A DNA stretch of 40,461 nt from Campylobacter estrildidarum (GCF_005406205.1 NZ_NXLZ01000013.1:1-40461); one strand, 5' to 3'; shown: positions 1 through 8,652, counted from the stretch's first letter. Made by a program: numbers and translations. Notes: generated by a model not told the origin, from the letters alone.

Positions 1-65
1 GAATAGATAGTTTTAAACTTAATCAAAATGGCAAGATTGATAGAAATTATTATAAAGAACTTTAA
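1..65 (+). CDS. C-terminal end of an adenylate-forming (AMP-binding) enzyme, partial
   Basis: Only the last 20 codons are present, open from base 3 and ending in TAA at 63-65. They contain NGKIDR, the A10-type lysine motif at the C-terminus of adenylation domains (amino-acid or acyl-AMP ligases), where the lysine contacts the adenylate. The stop is followed directly by AAGGAG and the acyl carrier protein gene, so the two are one operon. In C. jejuni NCTC 11168 the matching neighbour is Cj1307, an amino-acid-activating enzyme. The inference is that this enzyme loads the downstream carrier protein. Confidence 0.7.
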   Translation, partial: IDSFKLNQNGKIDRNYYKEL

Positions 66-74
66 GGAGAAACA

Positions 75-302
75 ATGGAAGAGATTAAACAGTTTTTTAT
101 CAATATAGGCAGAGCTGATGTTAATGAAGATATGCAAAATTTGGTTAGTGATAATATCATTGATAGTTTAGATGTAATGAATTTAATCAATGAAATTGAA
201 AAACACTATAATAAAACTTTAGATTCTGATTTTATGCGACCTATATATTTTGAAAATTTTGAAAGTATCAAACAAATGTTAGAGCTTGCTATGAAAGATT
301 AA
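75..302 (+). CDS. Acyl carrier protein of the glycosylation locus (Cj1308-like)
   Basis: This 75-residue acidic protein has the length of an acyl carrier protein. It carries the D-S-L attachment motif at residues 30-32, with Ser31 as predicted 4'-phosphopantetheine site, inside the sequence NIIDSLDVMNLI. AAGGAG at 64-69 supports the ATG at 75. It follows the adenylating enzyme by 9 bases, so the pair probably activates and carries an amino acid or acyl group for a sugar decoration. The substrate cannot be read from the sequence. It is distinct from the housekeeping AcpP, whose motif is usually DSLD with a different flank. Confidence 0.85.
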   Translation: MEEIKQFFINIGRADVNEDMQNLVSDNIIDSLDVMNLINEIEKHYNKTLDSDFMRPIYFENFESIKQMLELAMKD

Positions 303-303
303 A

Positions 304-332
304 AAGTGATTTTGAATTTTTCAAAATCACTT
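304..332. terminator. 13-bp perfect hairpin between convergent genes
   Basis: Arms 304-316 and 320-332 are perfect reverse complements (AAGTGATTTTGAA) around a TTT loop. On the minus strand the stem is followed by a run of five T (bases 299-303), so it fits an intrinsic terminator of the DUF2920 gene. In the plus direction it would stop the acyl carrier operon less strongly, because no T run follows. Confidence 0.75.
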
Positions 333-363
333 GATAAAGGTTTATTTTACTAAAAAATTAATT

Positions 364-1578
364 TTAAATAATCTCAAGCTTAAACTCATCACCTTCATCT
401 TTAAATTTAAATACTTTATCTTTACAAGGATAAGAGACAGAATTTTCTTTCATAGGTGAATTTCTATCTTTTAATTTTTCAAGCATTAAAGGAAATTCTT
501 TTTCAAATAAAGCTCTAATGTTTAACCTCATGCCGTGATCTAAACTTTTTATAAATCTACCATCGATATCTTTTTCATCTTTGATTAGATGCAAAGTTGC
601 ATCAAATTTAAGTTGTTTAAAGCATTTGTAAAGTTCTATTTTATCTTGAGCTGGAGTATTTGCATCACTGAAACTATGATAAGAAATATAAATTATATTT
701 GGATTAGCATTAACCTGAGCAATAAGATGAGAAGAATTTAAAATTGACCTTATCATATAATTTTCATCTGATAAATAATAGGGTGAATTAGGATCTTTAC
801 GAGTCCAATGAGTTTTAACATTGCATCCTACAATTGTATTTGGATCATCAAAAAAATAATCAGATTTTCCTATATCTTTTCCTATGAGATAAGCTAAAGA
901 AGGTAAAGCTTCTCCTGAATTATCAATCACTCCATCCACATACCAAGGAGCAACTTTAGCTATAAGTAAAGACAGGTATCCGCCATAAGACGCTCCTCCG
1001 TAAATCTTTGGTAAATTTGCAAATTGTGGATAGTTTTTAGCGATATCTTTTAAAGCATTAATATGATCAATTGCAGCCATAATACCATAGTTTTGATACT
1101 CATTATTTGGTGGAACAAAAGTTGAAGTAAAATAAGCTTGATAGTTTTGAGGAATTTGATTGTTTGATTTAAAATTTGATATTGTTTGATTTAAAATTTG
1201 ATAATAATTATTCGCATTATGGACACTTAAATCGTGTGCTTTTATGCCGATACCTTCTAAAGCTTTTTGCAAATTTTCTAAATCTTCTTCTATAAAAGTT
1301 ATTGTAGCGCTATATTTTTCTATGTTTGATTTTCTTTGACAAAAACAATGATAAAAAACATTAACCGCGATTACATCAAATTTTTTAGCGATATATTCTC
1401 TATCAAAGTCTAAAAAATAAATGTCAGCATTAGCTCCATATCCTTTTAATATAAAAACTATAGCTTTCATTTCTTTTTCATCATCATAAGTGATGCGATA
1501 TTCTAATTTTGAAGTTCTTTTGATATTAAGCTCTACATCATCACAAGAAGAAATTTCATAAGTTTTATTGACAAGCAT
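364..1578 (-). CDS. DUF2920 family alpha/beta-hydrolase-like protein (Cj1310-like, flagellar glycosylation island)
   Basis: The 404-residue protein resembles the DUF2920 (617) family encoded several times in the Campylobacter flagellin modification island. It contains a nucleophile elbow GGASYGGY with Ser197, a SDANTPAQD segment with Asp305 and LDHGMR with His348. This is the order and spacing of a prolyl-oligopeptidase-like Ser-Asp-His triad, so hydrolase or acyl-transfer activity is likely; the substrate is unknown. It is read leftward, alone, and ends at a strong hairpin. A perfect 22-bp tandem duplication lies inside it (1159-1202), so copy-number change would break the frame. Confidence 0.85.
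   Translation of the reverse strand: MLVNKTYEISSCDDVELNIKRTSKLEYRITYDDEKEMKAIVFILKGYGANADIYFLDFDREYIAKKFDVIAVNVFYHCFCQRKSNIEKYSATITFIEEDLENLQKALEGIGIKAHDLSVHNANNYYQILNQTISNFKSNNQIPQNYQAYFTSTFVPPNNEYQNYGIMAAIDHINALKDIAKNYPQFANLPKIYGGASYGGYLSLLIAKVAPWYVDGVIDNSGEALPSLAYLIGKDIGKSDYFFDDPNTIVGCNVKTHWTRKDPNSPYYLSDENYMIRSILNSSHLIAQVNANPNIIYISYHSFSDANTPAQDKIELYKCFKQLKFDATLHLIKDEKDIDGRFIKSLDHGMRLNIRALFEKEFPLMLEKLKDRNSPMKENSVSYPCKDKVFKFKDEGDEFKLEII
1159..1202. repeat. Perfect 22-bp tandem duplication inside the DUF2920 gene
   Basis: Bases 1159-1180 and 1181-1202 are identical. The unit length is not a multiple of three, so the two copies are read in different frames and encode different peptides (around residues 126-141 of the protein). 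Loss or gain of one unit by slippage would frameshift the gene. Confidence 0.9.
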
Positions 1579-1661
1579 TGATAACCTTTTTAATATTTAA
1601 AGATGATTATACTTAAAATTTGGTAAAATAAACCATAATAAAAATAATTTTAAGGCAAGAA

Positions 1662-2360
1662 ATGAAAAATCTTTGCATTATACCTGCACGTGGAGGTTCA
1701 AAAAGAATTCCTAGAAAAAATATAGTAGATTTTTTAGGAAAACCTTTGATTTCTTATAGTATAGAAAGTGCTTTAAATTCACAAATTTTTGATGAAGTTA
1801 TCGTTTCAAGCGATGATAAAGAGATCATCGAAGTAGCTTTAAAATTTGGTGCAAAAGCTCCTTTTAAAAGATCTACTCATTTAAGCGATGATTACGCCTC
1901 AAGCACCGCTGTGATCCAAGATGCGATACAAAATTTACAAAGTATGGGACAAATTTATGATTATGTTTGTTGCCTTTATGCTACAGCACCACTTATCAGT
2001 GCTAAAATTTTAAAGCAAGCCTTTAAAAATTTTATACAAAATAAAAGTCAATTTTTATTTAGTGCTTGTGAATTCGACTATCCTATACAAAGGGCTTTTT
2101 ATTTGGATGAAAAAAAACAAGTTTATATGTTTGATGAAAAATACTACCAAAGCCGCTCTCAAGATCTTACTAAAGCTTACCATGATGCTGGAGCTTTTTA
2201 CTTTGGTACGAGCAAAGCTTGGCTTGAAAATCATTTTATGTTTAAACCTCACTCAAGTGTATTTTTACTACCAAGAACTTTAGTTTGCGATATAGATACA
2301 CCGCAAGATTTAGAATTTGCAAAAATACTTTATAAGGTTAATTATGAAAGTCTTATTTAG
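1662..2360 (+). CDS. pseF: Pseudaminic acid cytidylyltransferase
   Basis: The 232-residue protein begins with the CMP-sugar synthetase signature [15 protein letters not shown] (residues 5-19), which binds CTP, and matches the usual length of PseF/NeuA-type enzymes. PseF condenses CTP with pseudaminic acid to give CMP-pseudaminic acid, the donor for flagellin O-glycosylation in the cytoplasm. An AAGGCAAG ribosome site lies just before ATG 1662. It is the first gene of a tightly packed pseF-pseG-pseH set (Cj1311-Cj1313 order): its end overlaps the start of pseG by 17 bases. NeuA or LegF specificity cannot be excluded from the motif alone; the neighbours decide for PseF. Confidence 0.9.
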   Translation: MKNLCIIPARGGSKRIPRKNIVDFLGKPLISYSIESALNSQIFDEVIVSSDDKEIIEVALKFGAKAPFKRSTHLSDDYASSTAVIQDAIQNLQSMGQIYDYVCCLYATAPLISAKILKQAFKNFIQNKSQFLFSACEFDYPIQRAFYLDEKKQVYMFDEKYYQSRSQDLTKAYHDAGAFYFGTSKAWLENHFMFKPHSSVFLLPRTLVCDIDTPQDLEFAKILYKVNYESLI

Positions 2361-3168
2361 AAGTGATAGTTCAATTCAAATAGGCTTTGGGCATATCAAA
2401 CGCGATCTAGTTTTAGCAAAGCAATACGAAGATGTAAGTTTTGCTTGTTTGCCTTTAGAAGGTTCTTTAATCGATGAGATTCCTTATCCTGTTTTTGAAC
2501 TACAAAGTGCTAGTATTTATGAGCTTATCCATCTTATCAAGGAGCACAAATTTGATCTACTTGTGATTGATCATTATGACATTAAAGCCGATGATGAAAA
2601 ATTGATAAAACTTGAAACTAAAATTAAAATTTTAAGCTTTGATGACACAATAAACCCTCATTATTGTGATATATTGCTTAATGTCAACGCTTGTGCAAAA
2701 GCAAGTGATTATGAAGGTTTGGTTCCTTTTAAATGTGAGCTAAGATGTGGATTTTCTTACGCTCTAATTAGGGATGAATTTTATATTGAATCCAAAGAAA
2801 AAAGAGAGAAAATTTGGGATTTTTTTATCTGTATGGGTGGGACGGATATAAAAAATCTTTCTATGGAGATTGCAAACGATCTGCCTCAAAATAAAAAAAT
2901 TGCTATAGCAACAAGCTCATCTAATAAAAACATTAAAAAACTTCAAAGACTAGCCGAAGAAAACTCTAATATAAAACTTTTTATTGATCACGATAATATT
3001 GCAAAGCTTATGAATGAAAGCACTAAACTTATCATAAGCGCAAGTTCTTTGATCAATGAAGCTTTAATATTAAAAGCTAATTTTAAAGCCATATGCTATA
3101 TTGAAAATCAAAGACCAACTGCTGATTGGCTTGCGCAAAAAGGTTATGAAGTGGAATATAAGCTTTGA
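2344..3168 (+). CDS. pseG: UDP-2,4-diacetamido-2,4,6-trideoxy-beta-L-altropyranose hydrolase
   Basis: I start this at ATG 2344, giving 274 residues beginning [10 protein letters not shown]; an in-frame ATG at 2317 lies further inside pseF and would add nine untypical residues. The N-terminal [16 protein letters not shown] has the GxGHxxR glycine-histidine signature of the GT-B/MurG-like PseG hydrolase, whose His is catalytic. PseG removes UDP from the nucleotide-linked altropyranose, the fourth step of pseudaminic acid synthesis. A second MurG-like half (about residues 150-270, including FICMGGTD) binds UDP. It overlaps pseF by 17 bases and pseH by 4, so translation is probably coupled. Confidence 0.9.
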   Translation: MKVLFRSDSSIQIGFGHIKRDLVLAKQYEDVSFACLPLEGSLIDEIPYPVFELQSASIYELIHLIKEHKFDLLVIDHYDIKADDEKLIKLETKIKILSFDDTINPHYCDILLNVNACAKASDYEGLVPFKCELRCGFSYALIRDEFYIESKEKREKIWDFFICMGGTDIKNLSMEIANDLPQNKKIAIATSSSNKNIKKLQRLAEENSNIKLFIDHDNIAKLMNESTKLIISASSLINEALILKANFKAICYIENQRPTADWLAQKGYEVEYKL

Positions 3169-3623
3169 TAACATTAAAAATTTTTACCGAACTTAATGAA
3201 CAAGAAATCACGCTTGTTTGGCAATGGAGAAACGACGAAAAAGTCAATCAATTTATGCATACTAAAAATTTTGATATTAAAAAACATAAAAATTTCATTC
3301 AAAGCTTAAAACAAGATAAAACTAAAAAATATTTTTTAGTTTTTGATAAAAATGAAAGCATAGGGGTGATTGATTTTATCAATATCAACCAACAAAGTTG
3401 TTATTTTGGACTTTATGCAAAGCCTGATTTAAAAGGAGTAGGACAGACTTTAATGGATGAAGTTAAAAAATATGCTTTTGAAATTTTAAAGGTTAAAGAA
3501 CTAAAAGCTTGTGTTTTAAAACAAAATGCAAAAGCATTAAAACTTTATTTTAGAAATAATTTCACCATTACAAAAGAAGATGAAAATTTTTTTTATATAG
3601 CATTAGTAAATTCTATAAAATAA
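3165..3623 (+). CDS. pseH: UDP-4-amino-4,6-dideoxy-N-acetyl-beta-L-altrosamine N-acetyltransferase
   Basis: The 152-residue protein is a GNAT-fold acetyltransferase. The N-terminal [13 protein letters not shown] block is typical of PseH/RimJ-like enzymes, and [15 protein letters not shown] (about residues 86-100) is the acetyl-CoA pyrophosphate-binding loop. PseH acetylates the 4-amino group before PseG acts. The start is TTG at 3165, overlapping the TGA of pseG; no in-frame ATG lies near, and the homologous N-terminus begins at this point. It ends the rightward pse group and faces the oppositely read hisF gene. Confidence 0.88.
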   Translation: MITLKIFTELNEQEITLVWQWRNDEKVNQFMHTKNFDIKKHKNFIQSLKQDKTKKYFLVFDKNESIGVIDFININQQSCYFGLYAKPDLKGVGQTLMDEVKKYAFEILKVKELKACVLKQNAKALKLYFRNNFTITKEDENFFYIALVNSIK

Positions 3624-3708
3624 AAATTTATAATGATATATTTTCTCAATTTAAATTAATTTTTTACTCATTATAGATAAACATTATATTCTAAGTACAT
3701 AATAAATC

Positions 3709-4455
3709 TTAACTCATTCTTACAGCAAAACCTTGTCTAGCTAACTCCTCTTTAACATCTTTTGGAGTGTATTGAGAAAAATGAAAGATATAAGCTCCTG
3801 CTAAAGCATCTGCACCCATACTTAAAGCTTTACTTGCATCACTTGGTTTTCCTAAGCCCCCATTAATAATAAGTGGAATTTTAAGTTTATCTTTGAAAAG
3901 ACTTAAAAGTTCCAAATCATATCCTTGTGCTTTTCCTTCAAAATCCACAGAAGTAAGCAAAATTTCACCTGCTCCTTGATTTTCATACCTTAAAGCAAGA
4001 TCTAAAGGATCAATATCCAATAAGTTATCTTTACTATAGATACAAAATTTGCTGTCCTTTCTTTTAACATCGATGGAGCAAACAATACATTGTGTCCCAA
4101 AACGATTTGCCGCCTTAGAGATAAAACTAGGATCCTCCAAGGCTTTAGAATTAATAGCGATTTTATCCGCTCCAAGATTTAAAATCCTTTGTATATCTTC
4201 AAGAGTTTTGATCCCGCCTCCTATAGTTAAAGGCATAAAACATTCTTTGGCAAGATCTTCTATACTTTCAAAATCTATTTGCCCATTTTTAGAAGCATCG
4301 ATATCTAAAATAATAAGCTCATCAACATTACGTGCATTATAAATTCTCATCGTTGAAGTAAGATGGCCAATGATGCGAAAATCTTTAAATTCTATACTTT
4401 TAACCAGTTGTGCATTTTTTAGTAAAACACAAGGTATAATTCTCGTTTTTAACAT
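3709..4455 (-). CDS. hisF: HisF-like cyclase subunit paired with PseA (glycosylation paralogue)
   Basis: The 248-residue protein is a HisF-type beta/alpha barrel with both phosphate-binding repeats visible ([10 protein letters not shown] and [10 protein letters not shown]). It sits after hisH and pseA in a leftward operon, as Cj1314c does. In such loci HisH makes ammonia from glutamine, HisF channels it and PseA adds it to the sugar. The N-terminal histidine-pathway motif, normally LDVKDGRVVKG, reads [10 protein letters not shown] here, so the conserved catalytic Asp of true HisF is missing. That supports a role outside histidine synthesis; the gene symbol reflects family, not pathway. Confidence 0.85.
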   Translation of the reverse strand: MLKTRIIPCVLLKNAQLVKSIEFKDFRIIGHLTSTMRIYNARNVDELIILDIDASKNGQIDFESIEDLAKECFMPLTIGGGIKTLEDIQRILNLGADKIAINSKALEDPSFISKAANRFGTQCIVCSIDVKRKDSKFCIYSKDNLLDIDPLDLALRYENQGAGEILLTSVDFEGKAQGYDLELLSLFKDKLKIPLIINGGLGKPSDASKALSMGADALAGAYIFHFSQYTPKDVKEELARQGFAVRMS

Positions 4456-4456
4456 T

Positions 4457-5059
4457 TTAAAACCTTAAAAAATTCTCTAAAAGTTTTAGACCTAAATTTT
4501 GACTTTTTTCAGGATGAAATTGTACGCCAAAAATATTATCTTTTTGAATACTAGCTACAAATTTATCGCCATATTGAGCTTTTGCACTGATAAATTTTTC
4601 ATTGCATTTAACATAAAAAGAATGCACAAAATAAAAATCATTTTGCAAAGGAATATCCTGATACAAAGGCTCTTTCTTTAAAATTTCTAAATCATTCCAT
4701 CCCATATGAGGAATTTTTAAATTAGTTTTTTCAAAAGGAACAACCTCACCTTCTAAAAAACCAAAACCATTACAAATTCCGCCCTCATAACCTTTTTCTA
4801 AAAAAAGTTGCATACCAAGACAAATTCCTAAGATAGGCTTTTTTACTTGCAAAACTTCTTCTTTTAAAGGTTCTATAAGTTCCATTTTTTCTAAATGCGT
4901 CATCGCATCTTTAAAAGAACCAACGCCTGGTAAAACAAGTTTTTGCGCCTTAGAAAAATCTTCTTTTTTTTGGACTAAAAAACTTTTGACCCCTATTTTT
5001 TCCAAAGCCTTTAAAACCGAATTTAAATTTCCAGCCTTATAATCAATCACACCTATCAT
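4457..5059 (-). CDS. hisH: HisH-like glutamine amidotransferase subunit of the PseA system
   Basis: This 200-residue class I glutamine amidotransferase keeps its full catalytic triad: Cys80 in [10 protein letters not shown], and His182 and Glu184 in FHPEKS. It hydrolyses glutamine and should pass ammonia to the HisF-like barrel encoded one base downstream. The start overlaps the end of pseA by 4 bases. The arrangement matches Cj1315c-Cj1316c, and is analogous to the HisH2/HisF2 pairs that serve WbpG-type sugar amidotransferases. The job in acetamidino-pseudaminic acid synthesis is inferred from this context. Confidence 0.88.
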   Translation of the reverse strand: MIGVIDYKAGNLNSVLKALEKIGVKSFLVQKKEDFSKAQKLVLPGVGSFKDAMTHLEKMELIEPLKEEVLQVKKPILGICLGMQLFLEKGYEGGICNGFGFLEGEVVPFEKTNLKIPHMGWNDLEILKKEPLYQDIPLQNDFYFVHSFYVKCNEKFISAKAQYGDKFVASIQKDNIFGVQFHPEKSQNLGLKLLENFLRF

Positions 5060-6192
5060 TTTAAAACATACTCTTCTTTTCTAATCAAAGAGCCATCGCA
5101 ATCTCTTAAAAACTCACCCTTTTCATTGCGTTTAAAAATTTTTTTATTGGTAAAAGAATCTACAATTTTTTGAAATTCTTCTTCACTAAAGCCGCTAAAT
5201 TCTAGGTATTTTTTAATGGCTTTTTTAGGTGGTTTTCCATCATATTTTTGCACAAGTCTTACACCCTCTTCTCTGGTAATATACCCTAAACGAATATCTA
5301 AACACGCATTATCCGTTGCTCTTCCAAAACCATATTTGCAGTATTTTAAATAATCATGCACGTGATTAGAATAACAATCCAAATTTTCAAAATTTTCATA
5401 AGTAGTTTCAACCGGCTTAATACTTGTTTTAAAACCATTTCTTTGAGAGATTATAAGATTATTTTTATAATCCCATTTAAAATAATATCCTAAAAATAGT
5501 CCTGTAACTCCTACTCTTTTCAGTTCATCGTCGCTTGGATAAGTATAAAGATATAAATCTTTTTCATCTATTCCACCTACTCCTAGCATATCTGAAGCAC
5601 GATTACCCAAAAGTCCTCCAAATTCTTCAAGCCACTCTCTTCCTAAAACATTTTTATCTTTAGAACTTGCTGGGCCACCATATTCTAGTTGCGGACTCTC
5701 ACCCCATATAATTAAAGGTATATTAAAATTAACAGCAATACGTGGAACAGAAGTAAAAATTCCCAAATGGTTTTGCCACTCATTATCCCCAGTTCTTATA
5801 AAAGCTTCTCTTGCAAGTTTTTTATAAACTTTTGGATTTCTTTTAATATGAATAAGATCAACACCTAAATTATTAAGGTTTTTTAAATTTTTACGTCCTA
5901 TTTTAGTAGGAATACTGGGTTCAAAACAAACGCACAAAGGATTAAGTCCAAGCTCAAGCATCTTAATCACTTGAAAAGTGGAATCCTTACCTCCGCTTAC
6001 TCCTATAACACAATCATAAATAGGATGTTTTTTATATTTTTTAATGAGTTCTAAAAATTCTTTTTCTCTTTCTTGCCAATTGATTTCTTTATTTTTATTT
6101 TCCTGAGAACGACAAGCATCGCAAACCCCTTCTTCATCAAAATGCAAATCAGGTTTAGTATCTGGCATCACACATTTTTTACAAAATTTCAT
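5056..6192 (-). CDS. pseA: N-acetyl sugar amidotransferase (acetamidino-pseudaminic acid)
   Basis: The protein of 378 residues belongs to the PP-loop ATPase family of N-acetyl sugar amidotransferases. SGGKDS (residues 66-71) is the pyrophosphatase loop that adenylates the acetamido group. Two CxxC pairs near the N-terminus (Cys4/Cys7 and Cys24/Cys27) probably bind zinc. PseA is needed for the acetamidino form of pseudaminic acid on flagellin. I use ATG 6192, which has AAGGA five bases upstream; a GTG directly before it would add one residue. It is the first gene of the leftward pseA-hisH-hisF operon. Confidence 0.88.
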   Translation of the reverse strand: MKFCKKCVMPDTKPDLHFDEEGVCDACRSQENKNKEINWQEREKEFLELIKKYKKHPIYDCVIGVSGGKDSTFQVIKMLELGLNPLCVCFEPSIPTKIGRKNLKNLNNLGVDLIHIKRNPKVYKKLAREAFIRTGDNEWQNHLGIFTSVPRIAVNFNIPLIIWGESPQLEYGGPASSKDKNVLGREWLEEFGGLLGNRASDMLGVGGIDEKDLYLYTYPSDDELKRVGVTGLFLGYYFKWDYKNNLIISQRNGFKTSIKPVETTYENFENLDCYSNHVHDYLKYCKYGFGRATDNACLDIRLGYITREEGVRLVQKYDGKPPKKAIKKYLEFSGFSEEEFQKIVDSFTNKKIFKRNEKGEFLRDCDGSLIRKEEYVLK

Positions 6193-6255
6193 CACTTTCC
6201 TTAAAAAAATTATTTTCCAAATATCGTCTATATTTTTATTTTATTAATATTTTGC

Positions 6256-6261
6256 TATAAT
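6256..6261 (+). promoter_or_regulatory. -10 box for the ATP-grasp gene
   Basis: GCTATAAT, with TATAAT at 6256-6261, sits 29 bases before ATG 6290 in the divergent gap between pseA and the ATP-grasp gene. The upstream stretch is T-rich and lacks a clear -35, as is usual for Campylobacter sigma-70 promoters. Confidence 0.55.
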
Positions 6262-6289
6262 TAAAATAAATAATATAAGAGAATTTTTT

Positions 6290-7474
6290 ATGAAAAACAA
6301 ACATTTTTTTATTATTGGCGGTGGTGATTTACAAGCAGATTTGGTTCTAAGCGTAAAAAAAGACTTTATCGCTCATGTTTTTGATTACAATGAAAATTGT
6401 TTTTGTAAAGATTTAGCAGATTATTTTCACCCTATTTCTATAGCAGATAAAGAAAAAATTTTAGAATTAGCTACTGAATTTAACATCGTAGGTATTGCTA
6501 CAGCTGCTACAGAACTTGGAAATTTAACAGCGTGTTATGTTGGAGAAAAACTCGGCCTTGGAACTAATTCTTACGAATGTGCTAAAAATACTACTGATAA
6601 AAGCTTAATGAAAAAAGTGTTTGAAAAAAATAATATCAATCATGCTAAATACTTTATACTCAAAGATGAAAAAGATTTAGATCAGATTACTGAATTTCCT
6701 ATTATCATAAAACCAAGTGATCGAAGTGCTGGAAGGGGAGTTGTAAAGGTATTTGATAAAGAAAATTTAAAAAAACGTTATTATGAAGCTAAAGATTTTT
6801 CCTACAATAAAATCGTTTTGGCTGAAGAAGTTTTAAAAGGCAAACAATTTAGCGTAGAAACGATAAGTTCTTATGGCAAACATCAAATCGTAGCCATTAC
6901 AGAAGAATACCTAAGAGAAGGCGAATTTGCGGATGATTTTTTAGAAACACAACACTTAGTTCCTGCAAGAATTTCCAAAGAAGAAAAAGACATCATCACA
7001 AAAACGATTTTACGTATTCTAGATGCTTTTAAAGTTCAATTTGGTGCTTCACATATAGAGATTAAACTTGATAAAATTAATACTAAGGAGCATAAATTTA
7101 AATTATCAGTCATAGAAATCGCAACCCGCGTAGGAGGTTGGCGTGATGTATTAGTTTATTGCTCTTACAATATTGATTATTTACAACTTTTAATTCAAAG
7201 TTCTTTAAAACAAGAATTAAAAAAAGTAAATACAAAAGCTGAAAATTTTTGTCTGGTTAAAATGATTTTTACCAAGGAAGATTACGAGTTTTACAAAAAA
7301 CTAAAAGCTTTAAAACCTCAAATGATAGTAAAAGAAAGAATTTATGTTAAAAATGATGAAGAATTTTCTTATTCTTCATCACTAATGGATTCTAAGGGTT
7401 ATTATTATTTGAGAATTTCAAAAGATGAAGATCCTGAAATTTACATTAATTGTTCTGGGCTATTAAGCATATAA
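6290..7474 (+). CDS. ATP-grasp ligase in the glycosylation island, substrate unknown
   Basis: The 394-residue protein has an N-terminal Rossmann-like pre-ATP-grasp part (FIIGGGDLQADLVL) and an ATP-grasp core. FPIIIKPSDRSAGRGV (about residues 140-156) is the nucleotide-binding strand and glycine loop, VLAEEVLKG is the adenine-binding hinge, and VIEIATRVGG matches the metal-binding E-(I)-x-x-R-x-GG motif. Members join a carboxylate to an amine through an acyl-phosphate, as PurK, LysX and carbamoyl-phosphate synthase do. It stands where pseI follows pseA in NCTC 11168, with its own promoter. It may add an amino acid or acyl group to the sugar; the substrate is not readable. Confidence 0.75.
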   Translation: MKNKHFFIIGGGDLQADLVLSVKKDFIAHVFDYNENCFCKDLADYFHPISIADKEKILELATEFNIVGIATAATELGNLTACYVGEKLGLGTNSYECAKNTTDKSLMKKVFEKNNINHAKYFILKDEKDLDQITEFPIIIKPSDRSAGRGVVKVFDKENLKKRYYEAKDFSYNKIVLAEEVLKGKQFSVETISSYGKHQIVAITEEYLREGEFADDFLETQHLVPARISKEEKDIITKTILRILDAFKVQFGASHIEIKLDKINTKEHKFKLSVIEIATRVGGWRDVLVYCSYNIDYLQLLIQSSLKQELKKVNTKAENFCLVKMIFTKEDYEFYKKLKALKPQMIVKERIYVKNDEEFSYSSSLMDSKGYYYLRISKDEDPEIYINCSGLLSI

Positions 7475-7616
7475 AATAGTCATTTTCATTTTTAAAGGGT
7501 GCAAAACCTCTATCTTCTTTGGCGTATAAAATTTCTAAATTATCCGACTCAACTGATATAAAAGTTATAAATTTATTATGGAAAATATCAAATTCTTGAT
7601 GATAGTGGATATTATT
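7446..7616 (-). pseudogene. Possible gene remnant, minus strand (C-terminal piece)
   Basis: An open stretch on the minus strand runs from 7616 to a TAA at 7446-7448 and reads as normal protein (for example FITFISVESDNLEIL and AKEDRGFAPF). It has no start codon with a ribosome site and overlaps the end of the ATP-grasp gene by 29 bases. It could be the C-terminal scrap of a host gene lost during rearrangement of the island. It could also be chance, since the region is short. Confidence 0.3.
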
Positions 7617-7717
7617 TCAGAATATTTGAGACAAAAGATTTATGGATAACAAAGAAAAATAAGCAAACAAAAAAAGATTATGAAAGTTCTTTTGTTTTAA
7701 ATCCAAAGAAGTTATAA
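7571..7717 (+). pseudogene. Possible gene remnant, plus strand, just left of the prophage
   Basis: An open stretch without a start codon runs from 7571 to TAA at 7715-7717. It contains DDSGYYFRIFETKDLWI, which resembles the C-terminal DSKGYYYLRISKDEDPE segment of the ATP-grasp protein just upstream. This suggests a degraded second copy, or an alternative C-terminus, of that gene. It overlaps the minus-strand remnant at 7571-7616, so at most one of them is real there. Nothing else is seen in 7475-7722. Confidence 0.35.
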
Positions 7718-7722
7718 AGTTA

Positions 7723-7905
7723 TGTAAAAAAGCAAAGTGATATAAAATCTAATTAAAGTATTATTTTATAGTATTTTGATTAAGTTTTTTTAGAAATCAA
7801 AGTGAAGGTTTATTCTTTACAAATTTTTACATATCACTTTACATTTTTTTTACAAAAGCTTTACATATTTTTTATATTCTTTTTAAAAATACTTTACAAA
7901 GCCTT
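7723..7905. mobile_element. Probable left end (attL) of the Mu-like prophage with transposase-binding sites
   Basis: Mu-type phages end in 5'-TG. TGTAAAAAAGC begins at 7723, straight after the host gene scrap. The bases up to 7743 (ending AAAGTGATAT) are matched in inverted orientation at 7831-7853, which starts ATATCACTTT. Paired inverted and direct copies of one motif at a phage end are what MuA-type transposases bind. The exact terminus, and a predicted AGTTA target duplication at 7718-7722, are inferences because the right end is not in view. Confidence 0.45.
7815..7898 (+). repeat. Helically phased TTTACA repeats at the prophage left end
   Basis: TTTACA occurs at 7816, 7826, 7838, 7849, 7860 and 7893. 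The last four plus degenerate copies at 7871 (TTTATA) and 7882 (TTTAAA) are spaced exactly 11 bases apart. All lie between the repressor stop codon and the probable phage terminus. Regular 11-bp phasing places each box on the same face of the helix. A low-complexity AT-rich origin is the alternative. Confidence 0.7.
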
Positions 7906-7920
7906 TTAAATATACTTAAA

Positions 7921-8625
7921 TTATATTACAGACCTTAAAACTTTACCTTTTATAAGAACTGAAATTTGTGATTCGTCTAATTTTACGCTGTAGCTTTTAT
8001 ATTCTTTATTTACGCTAATTATTTCTAAAATGTTTTCAAAAGGATTAAGTTGTAAAAGCTTTACCATAAGCTGTCCATTGTAATTTAATACATACAATCC
8101 ATCGCCTTTAAAATCAGAGCCTTCTTCAAAAATCACCCAGCTATCAGGAAAAAGCATAGGTGTCATAGAATACCCATCCACACGAATAGCTTTAATATTA
8201 GTACTCGGAATTGTTTTAAAAAAGGCTTTATCTATAGCCATAAGCTCTCCACTCTCATAATGCTCTAATCCTTCAACTTCATTGCCACCTCCAGCAGAAG
8301 CATTAATATTAAGCTTAGGAATATAGTAAAAACTCTCCTCTTGCGGTTTTTTAAGCTTCGTTTGATTAGGAGACAAATTTTTATTTAAATTTGTAGATTG
8401 GGAGACATTTTTTTTACTTTTGGGAGACAAATTGGGAGACAAAAAATTAGATACATCAACTTCAAGTGCATCTGCAATTTTTTTTAAATTTGTTGTGGTT
8501 GCATTATCGTTTCCCGCCTCATATCTTTTTATGGTTGGTAATGATACTCCTGAATAGTTAGCTAAATCTTCTTGCGTCCAGTTTTTATAGAATCTATATT
8601 CTTTTAAAATTTTAGAAAGTATCAA
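7921..8625 (-). CDS. Prophage repressor, HTH plus S24 self-cleaving domain (CI/LexA-like)
   Basis: The 234-residue protein has an N-terminal XRE helix-turn-helix (about residues 5-58, with WTQEDLANYSGVSLPTIKRY) and a C-terminal LexA-like peptidase. The expected cleavage bond Ala111-Gly112 lies in NASAGGGN, the catalytic Ser153 in GYSMTPM and Lys189 in QLMVKLL. It should hold the prophage silent and be cleaved on RecA activation. A flexible linker at residues 62-95 repeats NLSP-type segments. It is read leftward toward the phage end, as Mu c is, and diverges from the transposition operon across an operator. An S24 type is unlike Mu c itself, which is not RecA-cleaved. Confidence 0.92.
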   Translation of the reverse strand: MILSKILKEYRFYKNWTQEDLANYSGVSLPTIKRYEAGNDNATTTNLKKIADALEVDVSNFLSPNLSPKSKKNVSQSTNLNKNLSPNQTKLKKPQEESFYYIPKLNINASAGGGNEVEGLEHYESGELMAIDKAFFKTIPSTNIKAIRVDGYSMTPMLFPDSWVIFEEGSDFKGDGLYVLNYNGQLMVKLLQLNPFENILEIISVNKEYKSYSVKLDESQISVLIKGKVLRSVI

Positions 8626-8652
8626 AATATATCCTTTTTAAGTAAAAATTTA

